Shown here: one piece after another, positions 57,532 to 64,000 of the stretch
Position numbering within the stretch: position 1 is the first letter of the stretch
How the letters are laid out: each line of letters starts with the position of its first letter
NCBI GenBank assembly: GCA_003213015.1
Contig: QCOG01000002.1
Span: 72,001 to 136,000 of the forward strand
DNA from: Pelagibacteraceae bacterium AG-430-F16
GTDB taxonomy: Bacteria; Pseudomonadota; Alphaproteobacteria; Pelagibacterales; Pelagibacteraceae
Reading direction: 5' to 3'
DNA: 64,000 bases
Made by a program: the position numbers and the translations under genes
Notes under the pieces: model-generated
What the model was told of the DNA's origin: nothing
Databases searched by the model: none
The model's input: only the letters and a program-made list of their open reading frames with translations

Positions 57532-57792
57532 TTAGAGAGAATTTATTTTTCTCGTAATCTTAGAAACGTTTCGAGTTGCGTTTCCTTTTTTAATTACACC
57601 GGTCTTAGCAATTTTCATTAATTCTGAGTTCAATTTGGGTAAGTAGGAAAGGGCTTCCTTCTTTTTCTTACTATCAATCAATTTTTTCATTTTTTTTAAG
57701 GCAATTTTATAACGGCTTTTACGGGTCTTATTAACCTCTGTTTGCCTTTTTATTCGTCTAATTCTTTTAATTGCTGATTTTGTATTTGCCAT
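57532..57792 (-). CDS. rpsT: 30S ribosomal protein S20
   Basis: An 86-aa basic protein with the S20 opening MANTKSAIKRIRRIKRQTEVNK and the C-terminal helix IKKGNATRNVSKITRKINSL. It binds the 5' and 3' minor domains of 16S rRNA. It follows mutM on the same strand with 47 bp between and is directly upstream of the dnaA leader, the mutM/rpsT/dnaA order known from several alphaproteobacteria. A weak AACC-TCC-GGTT dyad just after its stop (about 57520-57531) could be part of a terminator. Confidence 0.96.
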   Translation of the reverse strand: MANTKSAIKRIRRIKRQTEVNKTRKSRYKIALKKMKKLIDSKKKKEALSYLPKLNSELMKIAKTGVIKKGNATRNVSKITRKINSL

Positions 57793-57839
57793 TTTTGCGA
57801 TGGTATATCCTCTCTACGTTGGACGGTCAATAGGTATTT

Positions 57840-58697
57840 TTACTTTTGACAAACGGAGCATATAAAAGTAGATCTGTTTGAAATTATTTTTCTTCTAATT
57901 TGCCCAGAGCATTTATTCCGACTACATTTTTTTTTTGCACGATCATACACTTTAAATTCAGACTGGAAATTTCCACTTTTACCTGTAATCCCCTTAAAAT
58001 CTCTTATAGAGGAACCCCCAAATCGTATAGCTTTATTTAAAATTATTTTTGAATACTTAACTATTTTTTTATTTTCGTCTAAATTAATCAGGTAAGATTT
58101 TTTAAACGGATTAATCTTCGCCTGAAATAATATCTCATTTACATAAATATTACCTAAGCCGGAGACTAATTTTTGATCTAACAATAAGTTCTTTATATTT
58201 TTTGTTCTATTCTTTAAAATTTTTCTCAGATATTTTTTGTTAAAATCTTTACTTATCGCCTCAGGGCCTATCCGAGTAAAAAACCTTAGATAATCACTCT
58301 TGTTATTTAAAATCTTAAAAAAACCAAACCTTCTAGGATCGTTGTAAATTAGTTTAAAATTTTTAAACCTGAAAATTATATGATTGTGTTTCTTTGGTAG
58401 ACTTTGAGACCCATAAAAACTCAAATTAGTAATCTTTTTTTTTAAACCCATAAAATGAAGTGTGCCTGACATGCCCAAGTGGATCACACAATAAAGATGA
58501 TTATTAAATACCAAAATAAGATATTTTGATTTTCTTTGAATCTTTTCTATGACGGCATTTTTGAATATTTGTTCAAAATCCTTTGGTACTTTAAGTCTCA
58601 GGTTTCGGTTATTGACTTGAATTTTTATTATTTTGCGGTTCTTTACCTGTCTATTTAAAGACTGTCTTACTATTTCTACTTCTGGTAATTCTGGCAT
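57840..58697 (-). CDS. mutM: Formamidopyrimidine-DNA glycosylase
   Basis: A base-excision repair enzyme for 8-oxoguanine and formamidopyrimidines. The N-terminal catalytic Pro2/Glu3 are in MPELPEVEIVRQSL. The H2TH region is LLLDQKLVSGLGNIYVNEILFQAKINP. The C-terminal zinc finger is FKVYDRAKKKCSRNKCSGQI...STFICSVCQK with four cysteines. At 285 aa it is typical. It is divergent from ubiE across 34 bp and upstream of rpsT. Confidence 0.95.
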   Translation of the reverse strand: MPELPEVEIVRQSLNRQVKNRKIIKIQVNNRNLRLKVPKDFEQIFKNAVIEKIQRKSKYLILVFNNHLYCVIHLGMSGTLHFMGLKKKITNLSFYGSQSLPKKHNHIIFRFKNFKLIYNDPRRFGFFKILNNKSDYLRFFTRIGPEAISKDFNKKYLRKILKNRTKNIKNLLLDQKLVSGLGNIYVNEILFQAKINPFKKSYLINLDENKKIVKYSKIILNKAIRFGGSSIRDFKGITGKSGNFQSEFKVYDRAKKKCSRNKCSGQIRRKIISNRSTFICSVCQK

Positions 58698-58731
58698 TAA
58701 ATATTATATTATACTTTTATAACATTTAAAT

Positions 58732-59436
58732 ATGCAACAAAATCTACAAAAAAAAAGAGGCCTTGTAAAAAAAGTTTTTGATAACGTCTATAATAAGTAT
58801 GATCTCATGAATGATTTCATGTCTTTAGGTGTCCACAGACAGTGGAAAAGAGAACTAATCAGACAAATGAATCCTTATCCTGAGACTAGCTTAATCGACG
58901 TTGCATGCGGTACTGGTGATATTGCTAAATTATTTGCTGATAATACATCCAATAAATCAAAAATATTATGTGTCGATTTTAATAAAAAGATGTTGGATGG
59001 GGGTAAAAAAAGATTATCAAACTACAAAAATATAAAATGGAAAGTTTCTAGAGCTGAAAAAATTGATGCACCAAATGAAACCTTTGATTATTACACAATC
59101 AGCTTTGGTCTAAGAAATACAAAAAATCTAAATTCATCTATATCGGAAGCTTATAGAGTTTTAAAAAAAGGAGGCAGATTTTTCTGTCTTGAGTTTTCAA
59201 AAATTCAAAATCAAAATTTAGATTTCATTTATAAACAGTATTCGAAACTAATACCATTAATAGGAAAATTAGTAGTTGGAAAAAGTGCACCTTATGAATA
59301 CTTAGTTCAAAGTATTGATGAATTTGTTAATCAAGAAGAATTACTTGATTTAATCAAAAGTAAAAATTTTTACAATGCAAGTTATAAAAATTTGTCTGGA
59401 GGCATTGTATCTATACATACAGGTTGGAAAATATGA
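58732..59436 (+). CDS. ubiE: UbiE C-methyltransferase
   Basis: The C-methyltransferase of ubiquinone (and menaquinone) synthesis, using SAM. It starts VKKVFDNVYNKYDLMNDFMSLGVHRQWKRELI, the standard UbiE/Coq5 N-terminus. SAM motif I is LIDVACGTGDIAKLF, motif II has YYTISFGLRNTKN, and YRVLKKGGRFFCLEFS follows. At 234 aa it is typical. Its stop overlaps the ubiB start (ATGA), giving a ubiE-ubiB operon that leads into coaBC and dut. Confidence 0.96.
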   Translation: MQQNLQKKRGLVKKVFDNVYNKYDLMNDFMSLGVHRQWKRELIRQMNPYPETSLIDVACGTGDIAKLFADNTSNKSKILCVDFNKKMLDGGKKRLSNYKNIKWKVSRAEKIDAPNETFDYYTISFGLRNTKNLNSSISEAYRVLKKGGRFFCLEFSKIQNQNLDFIYKQYSKLIPLIGKLVVGKSAPYEYLVQSIDEFVNQEELLDLIKSKNFYNASYKNLSGGIVSIHTGWKI

Positions 59437-60992
59437 TTTTTAATAAGTTCTTTATACTTTTTAAAATTGGAAGGAAAATTGGCAAATCTAATATAATAAA
59501 TATAGTTTCGGAAACTCATAAAATACCAGTATTCATCAAAATATTTTTTAATTTACTGGCTTTTTCATTTTCAAGTTCAAAAGATACCAATAGTAAGGAA
59601 AGCTTAAGTGCATCAATACAAGAAATGGGAACTACTTTCATAAAACTTGGTCAATTCTTAGCTACACGTCCAGATATAATCGGTGAAAAATTGTCTAAAG
59701 AACTTGTGTCTCTTCAAGATAAATTACCTCCTTTTTCAAAAAAAGACGCAGAAAAAATCATAATCGAAAATTTAGGTCAGTCTAATTTTGAAGATATAAT
59801 TGACTTATCAGATCCTATAGCAGCAGCTTCGATAGCCCAAGTCCACAAAGCAAAAATTAAAGAAGATAATACGATCAAAAATGTTGCCATAAAAGTTTTA
59901 AGACCAAACATAAAGAAAATTTTTAATGAAGAGATAGATGCTATTATGTTATTGGCGTATATTGTTGAAAGTCTAATCACTAAAACTAAAAGACTAAAAC
60001 TCATTGAAGTTGTTTTTCTTTTCAAAGAGATAACAAATCACGAGATGGACCTAAGATTTGAAGCTGCAGCTGCAAATGAGTATGCAGAAAACACCAAAAA
60101 TGATTTGGGATTTTTTGTACCTAAAATATATTGGAATTTTACAAGCGAAAGTGTTTTAACTTTGGATTGGGTGGATGGTGTCTCAATAAGAGAAAAGGAC
60201 TTGCTTAAAGAAAGAAATATTGAAACTTCTAAAATTGCTACCAATTTAATTCAACATTTTTTAAGACATGCGGTCCGCGATGGATTTTTTCATGCTGACA
60301 TGCATCAAGGAAATATATTTATTAATGAGTCTTCTCAAATAGTTCCGATAGATTTTGGTATAATGGGAAGAATAGATAAACTTAGTAGACGATACTTAGC
60401 AGAAATTTTGTATGGATTTGTTCGTAGAGATTACAAAAAAGTAGCTGAAGTACATTTGTTAGCTGGATTAGTGCCTAAGGGAACGTCTGTAGAAGAGTTA
60501 GCTCAAGCTTTAAGATCTATCGGGGAGCCAATATTTGGTCAAAGTGTAAAAGACATATCAGGTGGGAAACTATTAAAACAATTATTTGATATTACAGAAA
60601 AATTTAATATGCAAACTCAACCACAATTACTTCTTTTACAAAAAACAATGGTTGTAGTAGAGGGTGTTGCAAGAAATTTAGATCCAAACAATAATATATG
60701 GGAGACCTCTAGACCTGTCTTGGAGAACTGGTTAAAAGAAACTAAAGATCCTATCAAGAATATGATGGATACCTTAAAAGACTCTTCTGAAGTAATAAAA
60801 AGAATTCCTGAGTTACCTAAAATAATGGACAACGCAAATCAGGCATTAGCATTTTTAGCAAGTGGTCAGATACCTCAAAATACAAATTCTTTTTCTTCTT
60901 TTAATGATAAAAAAAATGAGATGAAATCAATTAGAAATCAAAGTATAATTGGTTTATTAATGCTTGTCTTTTTAGGTGTCATAGTATTTTAA
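59433..60992 (+). CDS. ubiB: UbiB/ADCK-family protein kinase-like ATPase
   Basis: A membrane-anchored atypical kinase fold needed for ubiquinone synthesis. It has the family KxGQ motif in MGTTFIKLGQFLATRPDIIG, the Ala-rich nucleotide loop IAAASIAQVHKAKI, the catalytic-loop region FFHADMHQGNIFI, the metal Asp in PIDFGIMG, and a C-terminal membrane helix (IIGLLMLVFLGVIVF). I choose ATG 59433 (4-bp overlap with ubiE) over the tracked TTG at 59424, since both give the same domain but ATG suits the operon. It has 519 aa. Confidence 0.95.
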   Translation: MIFNKFFILFKIGRKIGKSNIINIVSETHKIPVFIKIFFNLLAFSFSSSKDTNSKESLSASIQEMGTTFIKLGQFLATRPDIIGEKLSKELVSLQDKLPPFSKKDAEKIIIENLGQSNFEDIIDLSDPIAAASIAQVHKAKIKEDNTIKNVAIKVLRPNIKKIFNEEIDAIMLLAYIVESLITKTKRLKLIEVVFLFKEITNHEMDLRFEAAAANEYAENTKNDLGFFVPKIYWNFTSESVLTLDWVDGVSIREKDLLKERNIETSKIATNLIQHFLRHAVRDGFFHADMHQGNIFINESSQIVPIDFGIMGRIDKLSRRYLAEILYGFVRRDYKKVAEVHLLAGLVPKGTSVEELAQALRSIGEPIFGQSVKDISGGKLLKQLFDITEKFNMQTQPQLLLLQKTMVVVEGVARNLDPNNNIWETSRPVLENWLKETKDPIKNMMDTLKDSSEVIKRIPELPKIMDNANQALAFLASGQIPQNTNSFSSFNDKKNEMKSIRNQSIIGLLMLVFLGVIVF

Positions 60993-60998
60993 TTCTGT

Positions 60999-62213
60999 AT
61001 GAAATTTTTAGAAAATAAAAAAATATTGATTATAATTACAGGTGGAATTGCCGCTTATAAAACACTTGATCTAATTAGAAAATTATCAAAACTTAACTGT
61101 GAAATAAAAACAGTTCTAACTAAAAGTGGTAAAGAATTTGTAACACCTCTATCAATTACTTCATTGTCAAAGAATAAAGTTTATACAGATTTATTTTCAG
61201 TAGAGAATGAAAGTGAAATGGATCATATATCTCTTTCAAGATGGTCTGATTTAATACTTGTTGCTCCAGCCTCTTCTAATTTTCTTACGAAAATTTCAAA
61301 TGGTTTTTCAGATGATTTAGCAAGTACTGTAATTAAAGCATCAGACAAAAAGGTTTTCTTGTGTCCAGCAATGAACGTTAGAATGTGGGAACATGCATCA
61401 AATAAGCAGAGTATAAGCACCTTAAAGAGTTATGGTTATAAAATTTTAGGACCAGAAATTGGTGAAATGGCTTGTGGTGAATTTGGGGAAGGGAAGATGT
61501 TAGAGGTTGATGAAATTATTAATAAACTTGAACTTTATTTTAAACAAGTAAGTAAAAACAAAAAATTAAAAGCAATAGTTACTGCTGGACCTACTCAAGA
61601 ATTGATTGATCCTGTAAGATTTATCACCAATAGATCTAGTGGTAAGCAAGGATATGAAATTGCAAATTCTCTAGTAGAAAATGGATTTGATACAACCTTA
61701 ATATCTGGACCTACCAACTTAGAGCCGAATGATAACTTAAAATTAATAAAGGTCAAAACTGGTGAAGAAATGTACGAAAAGACAATGGAGTTACTTCCAT
61801 GTGATCTTGCAATTTTTGCAGCTGCGGTATCAGATTTTAAGATAAAAAAATTTAATAAAGATAAAATTAAAAAAAATAAAGATCAAAGTTTTGATTTAGA
61901 CTTAAATCCAGATATTTTAGAATTGGTTTCCAAAAGTAACAAAAAACCAAAAATTGTTGTTGGTTTTGCCGCCGAGTCTGAAAATTTATTCGATAATGCA
62001 AGATCAAAACTAGAAAAAAAAGGTTGTGATTTGATTGTTGCAAATGATGTAAGTAATAATGAAATTGGGTTTGAGTCTGATTTTAACGAAGTTCATTTGT
62101 TTTATAAAAACAAAAATATAGATGATGATAAAATTCCAAAAAATTTCAAATCTGTCATTGCAGATGAATTAATTAAAAAAATTACGAATAAATTTAATTT
62201 TTTTAATGATTAA
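60999..62213 (+). CDS. coaBC: Bifunctional phosphopantothenoylcysteine decarboxylase/synthetase
   Basis: The two-domain Dfp enzyme of CoA synthesis. The N-terminal CoaC flavoprotein has IIITGGIAAYKTLDLIRKL, the Asn in CPAMNVRMW and the substrate clamp GEMACGEFGEGKM. The C-terminal CoaB synthetase (about 188-404) has KAIVTAGPTQELIDPVRFITNRSSGKQGYEIA, AAAVSDFK and KIVVGFAAESE. At 404 aa it is full length. It is 6 bp after ubiB and overlaps dut by 8 bp, the order known from many alphaproteobacteria. Confidence 0.96.
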   Translation: MKFLENKKILIIITGGIAAYKTLDLIRKLSKLNCEIKTVLTKSGKEFVTPLSITSLSKNKVYTDLFSVENESEMDHISLSRWSDLILVAPASSNFLTKISNGFSDDLASTVIKASDKKVFLCPAMNVRMWEHASNKQSISTLKSYGYKILGPEIGEMACGEFGEGKMLEVDEIINKLELYFKQVSKNKKLKAIVTAGPTQELIDPVRFITNRSSGKQGYEIANSLVENGFDTTLISGPTNLEPNDNLKLIKVKTGEEMYEKTMELLPCDLAIFAAAVSDFKIKKFNKDKIKKNKDQSFDLDLNPDILELVSKSNKKPKIVVGFAAESENLFDNARSKLEKKGCDLIVANDVSNNEIGFESDFNEVHLFYKNKNIDDDKIPKNFKSVIADELIKKITNKFNFFND

Positions 62214-62646
62214 GGTTTTAATTAAAAAGTTAAACCAAAAAGTAAAAATTCCCTCTTACAAAACGATGGGGTCCTCTGGAGTTGATCTTGAAGCATTTTT
62301 GGAAAATCCAATAGAAATAGAGCCAAATAAATCTGCTTTGATTCCAACCGGACTTGCTATTGCTATACCTGAAGACGCCGAGGTTCAAATACGCCCAAGG
62401 TCTGGTCTTGCAGCTAAGTCTAGTATCGGAGTGCTTAACTCACCAGGTACGATTGATAGTGATTATCGTGGAGAGATAAAAGTTATCCTTTTTAATCATG
62501 GTAATGAAAAATTTTTAGTCAATAATGGAGATAGAATTGCTCAAATGGTATTGATGCCTGTTTTAAAATTTGAATTTGAAGAAACGAAAGATTTGCCAGA
62601 CACTTTGAGAGGGTCAGGTGGATTTGGATCTACTGGAAAAAAATGA
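62206..62646 (+). CDS. dut: dUTP diphosphatase
   Basis: A trimeric dUTPase that removes dUTP and supplies dUMP for thymidylate. All five motifs are readable: MGSSGVDLEA (I), RPRSGLAAKSSIGVLN (II/III region), PGTIDSDYRGEIKV (III), GDRIAQMVLMPV (IV) and the C-terminal arm RGSGGFGSTG (V). At 146 aa it is typical. It overlaps coaBC by 8 bp and the MoeB-like gene by 4 bp. Confidence 0.96.
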   Translation: MIKVLIKKLNQKVKIPSYKTMGSSGVDLEAFLENPIEIEPNKSALIPTGLAIAIPEDAEVQIRPRSGLAAKSSIGVLNSPGTIDSDYRGEIKVILFNHGNEKFLVNNGDRIAQMVLMPVLKFEFEETKDLPDTLRGSGGFGSTGKK

Positions 62647-63371
62647 ACTTAAAAACAAATGAACTTGAGCGATACTCACGACAAATAATCATAAAGGATA
62701 TTGGTATCGAAGGACAAAGAAAAATTAAAAACTCAAAAGTTCTTATTGTTGGATTAGGTGGATTAGGGTGTCCCGTTGCAGAATATTTGTCTAGAAGTGG
62801 GGTAGGTACGATTGGTTTAATCGATCATGATAAAATAGATCTTTCAAATATACATAGGCAATCTATGTTTACTACAAAAGATATTGGTAAGTACAAAGTA
62901 AAAGTAGTTAGTGACAGAGTTAAAAAGATTAATCCAAACACAAAAATAGAAAGTTATAAAAAAAAATTAAATCAATCAAATGTTGAAAACCTAATAAGGA
63001 ATTTTGATATAGTGGTAGATGGAACAGATAATTTCACAAGTAAGTTTCTTGTGAATGAGTTTTCTAGGAAATTAAAAAAAATTTTCGTATGTGGTGCGAT
63101 TAGTAAATTTGATGGTCACATATTTAGTTTTAACTTTTCAAAAGATAAGAGGCTGTGTTTAAAATCTTTTTATCAAACAATACCAAGTGACGAAGTTTTA
63201 AATTGTGAGGCAGACGGTGTTGTCGGTACAATAGCAAGTGTTGTAGGTAGTATTCAGGCAAATGAGGTAATTAAAAATATTTTAGGAATTGGAAAAAGTT
63301 TAAATGGTAAAGTTTTGATAATAAACCTTTTAAATTTAGATTTTAGGATAAGTAATCTTAAAAAGATATGA
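62643..63371 (+). CDS. moeB: MoeB/ThiF-family adenylyltransferase, apparently without zinc site
   Basis: An E1-like enzyme that adenylates the C-terminus of a small ubiquitin-like sulfur carrier (MoaD or ThiS). The start LERYSRQIIIKDIGIEGQ, nucleotide loop VGLGGLGCPVAEYL, SNIHRQSMF, Arg/Lys residues and DGTDNF are standard. Cys188 in NCEADGVVG aligns in context with the conserved catalytic-region Cys. In E. coli MoeB zinc is held by two CxxC pairs. Here only one Cys (RLCLKSF, 172) remains of the first pair and the second pair is absent. At 242 aa it is otherwise complete. The carrier partner is not in the window. Confidence 0.85.
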   Translation: MNLKTNELERYSRQIIIKDIGIEGQRKIKNSKVLIVGLGGLGCPVAEYLSRSGVGTIGLIDHDKIDLSNIHRQSMFTTKDIGKYKVKVVSDRVKKINPNTKIESYKKKLNQSNVENLIRNFDIVVDGTDNFTSKFLVNEFSRKLKKIFVCGAISKFDGHIFSFNFSKDKRLCLKSFYQTIPSDEVLNCEADGVVGTIASVVGSIQANEVIKNILGIGKSLNGKVLIINLLNLDFRISNLKKI

Positions 63372-63820
63372 TGATTAAAAAATTTTTGATTATAAATTTG
63401 TTTTTATTTAGTTTTTTTTTAACCAATTCTCATGCAGATAACAATACGTATATGTCACTTAAGAATAAAAAAGTAAATGTAAGGTATGGCCCTGGATTAG
63501 ATTACCCAATAAAATTTGTCTTTAATAAAAAAAATTATCCAGTTGAAATTATTGACGAAAAAGAAAATTTTAGAAAAATTTTAGATTTTAAAAAAAATAG
63601 TGGGTGGATTCATAGATCTCAGTTAAAAAAAAGTAGTTCATTTATAACACTAGATACTGTAATTCTTTTTTCTGATAGTACAAAATTTTCAAGACCTATT
63701 GCAAAAATTGAACCAGGTAGATTATTAAATAAAAAAAAGTGTAATTTAAATTGGTGTAGTGTTAAAACTGGAGAATATAAAGGATGGGTTTTAAGAGAAA
63801 GTCTTTGGGGATTAAATTAA
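63368..63820 (+). CDS. Secreted SH3-domain protein
   Basis: A 150-aa protein with a signal peptide (MIKKFLIINLFLFSFFLTNSHA) and two SH3b-like repeats. The first has KVNVRYGPGLDYPIKFVF and SGWIHRSQL, the second SVKTGEYKGWVLRESLWGL. Bacterial SH3 domains of this kind bind wall peptides or act as envelope scaffolds. The gene overlaps the MoeB-like gene by 4 bp. It begins MMIKK, and either Met could be used. It matches the conserved alphaproteobacterial SH3 protein group (DUF1058-like), an assignment made by eye. Confidence 0.82.
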   Translation: MMIKKFLIINLFLFSFFLTNSHADNNTYMSLKNKKVNVRYGPGLDYPIKFVFNKKNYPVEIIDEKENFRKILDFKKNSGWIHRSQLKKSSSFITLDTVILFSDSTKFSRPIAKIEPGRLLNKKKCNLNWCSVKTGEYKGWVLRESLWGLN

Positions 63821-63821
63821 A

Positions 63822-64000
63822 ATGAAATACAAAATAAACGATCAGATTCCTGATTGTGAAGTTTTCCAATTAGTAGATGGAAATCCAAAAAAATTTCAAA
63901 TAAACGATTTTTTTAAAGATAATAAATCTATTCTATTGGGAATGCCCGGTGCGTTTACATCTGTGTGTTCAAATAAACATTTACCAAGTTATAAAAACAA
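63822..64000 (+). CDS. Peroxiredoxin (Prx5 type), 3' part outside window
   Basis: The frame starts at ATG 63822, 1 bp after the SH3 gene stop, and runs off the right edge. It reads MKYKINDQIPDCEVFQL..., then ILLGMPGAFTSVCSNKHLPSY. The PGAFTxxC segment is the peroxidatic-cysteine motif (PxxxTxxC) of Prx5-type thiol peroxidases. Only 59 residues are visible, so the full length and any glutaredoxin fusion cannot be judged. Confidence 0.85.
   Translation, partial: MKYKINDQIPDCEVFQLVDGNPKKFQINDFFKDNKSILLGMPGAFTSVCSNKHLPSYKN

Overview
The window looks like a piece of a streamlined, very AT-rich marine alphaproteobacterial chromosome, most likely SAR11 (Pelagibacterales) or a close relative. This rests on several things read directly: proteins dominated by Lys, Ile, Asn and Phe; genes that abut or overlap by 1-24 bp even where convergent; no insertion sequences, phage genes or CRISPR; and a set of alphaproteobacterial marker genes (CobS/CobT with a J-domain protein, RegB kinase with the GGxxNPF quinone motif, HIG1-domain protein, Suv3-type helicase, fdxA-carD pair, Coq7). 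No rRNA is present, so the placement is inferred from gene content and composition.

Layout. 1-2.4 kb: a secreted protein cut by the left edge, a small membrane protein, and aroK-aroB (shikimate pathway). 2.4-6 kb: bolA, a J-domain protein, cobS and cobT. 6-9.3 kb: gyrB followed by regB on the minus strand. 9.5-15.7 kb: a cell-surface glycan cluster (SDR, GT2, methyltransferase, DUF6492, DUF4422, GT61, GT17) in mixed orientation around tRNA-Ser(GGA). 15.7-25.2 kb: a long minus-strand translation block in the order GT4, thrS, infC, rpmI, rplT, pheS, pheT, lepA. 25.3-26.9 kb: a hydrolase and an NAD(P)-binding epimerase-like protein. 26.9-32.8 kb: gltB and gltD (glutamate synthase). 33-40 kb: uppP, an EamA transporter, the pyruvate dehydrogenase genes aceE and aceF, and a thiolase. 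40-45.5 kb: tRNA-Arg(ACG), a thioesterase, a racemase, a Suv3-type helicase, a TerB-like protein, fdxA and carD, closed by a strong terminator. 45.5-47.6 kb: a 23-aa Lys/Arg-only peptide gene, a long-chain acyl-CoA ligase and tRNA-Leu(CAA). 47.6-51.3 kb: a VTT-family membrane protein, dsbB, coq7, an HNH nuclease, an esterase, a HIG1 protein and a TlpA-like thioredoxin. 51.3-54.7 kb: argH, a 38-aa LptM-like lipoprotein, lysA and plsC. 54.7-58.7 kb: dnaN, dnaA, rpsT and mutM on the minus strand. 58.7-64 kb: ubiE, ubiB, coaBC, dut, a MoeB/ThiF-like protein, an SH3-domain secreted protein and the start of a peroxiredoxin.

Most of the window is housekeeping metabolism: aromatic and lysine/arginine amino acids, ammonia assimilation, ubiquinone, CoA, pyruvate oxidation, translation and replication initiation. 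The most unusual items are: (a) a pyruvate dehydrogenase whose only visible lipoyl domain is fused to the N-terminus of E1, while E2 has none; (b) the tiny MAKRRKKA... gene with its own -35 box, 5' leader hairpin, clear Shine-Dalgarno and bidirectional terminator; (c) a 290-bp dnaA-rpsT intergenic region with three perfect dyads in about 75 bp; (d) a TGCA-N9-TGCA dyad between gltD and uppP; and (e) several short genes missing from the ORF track.
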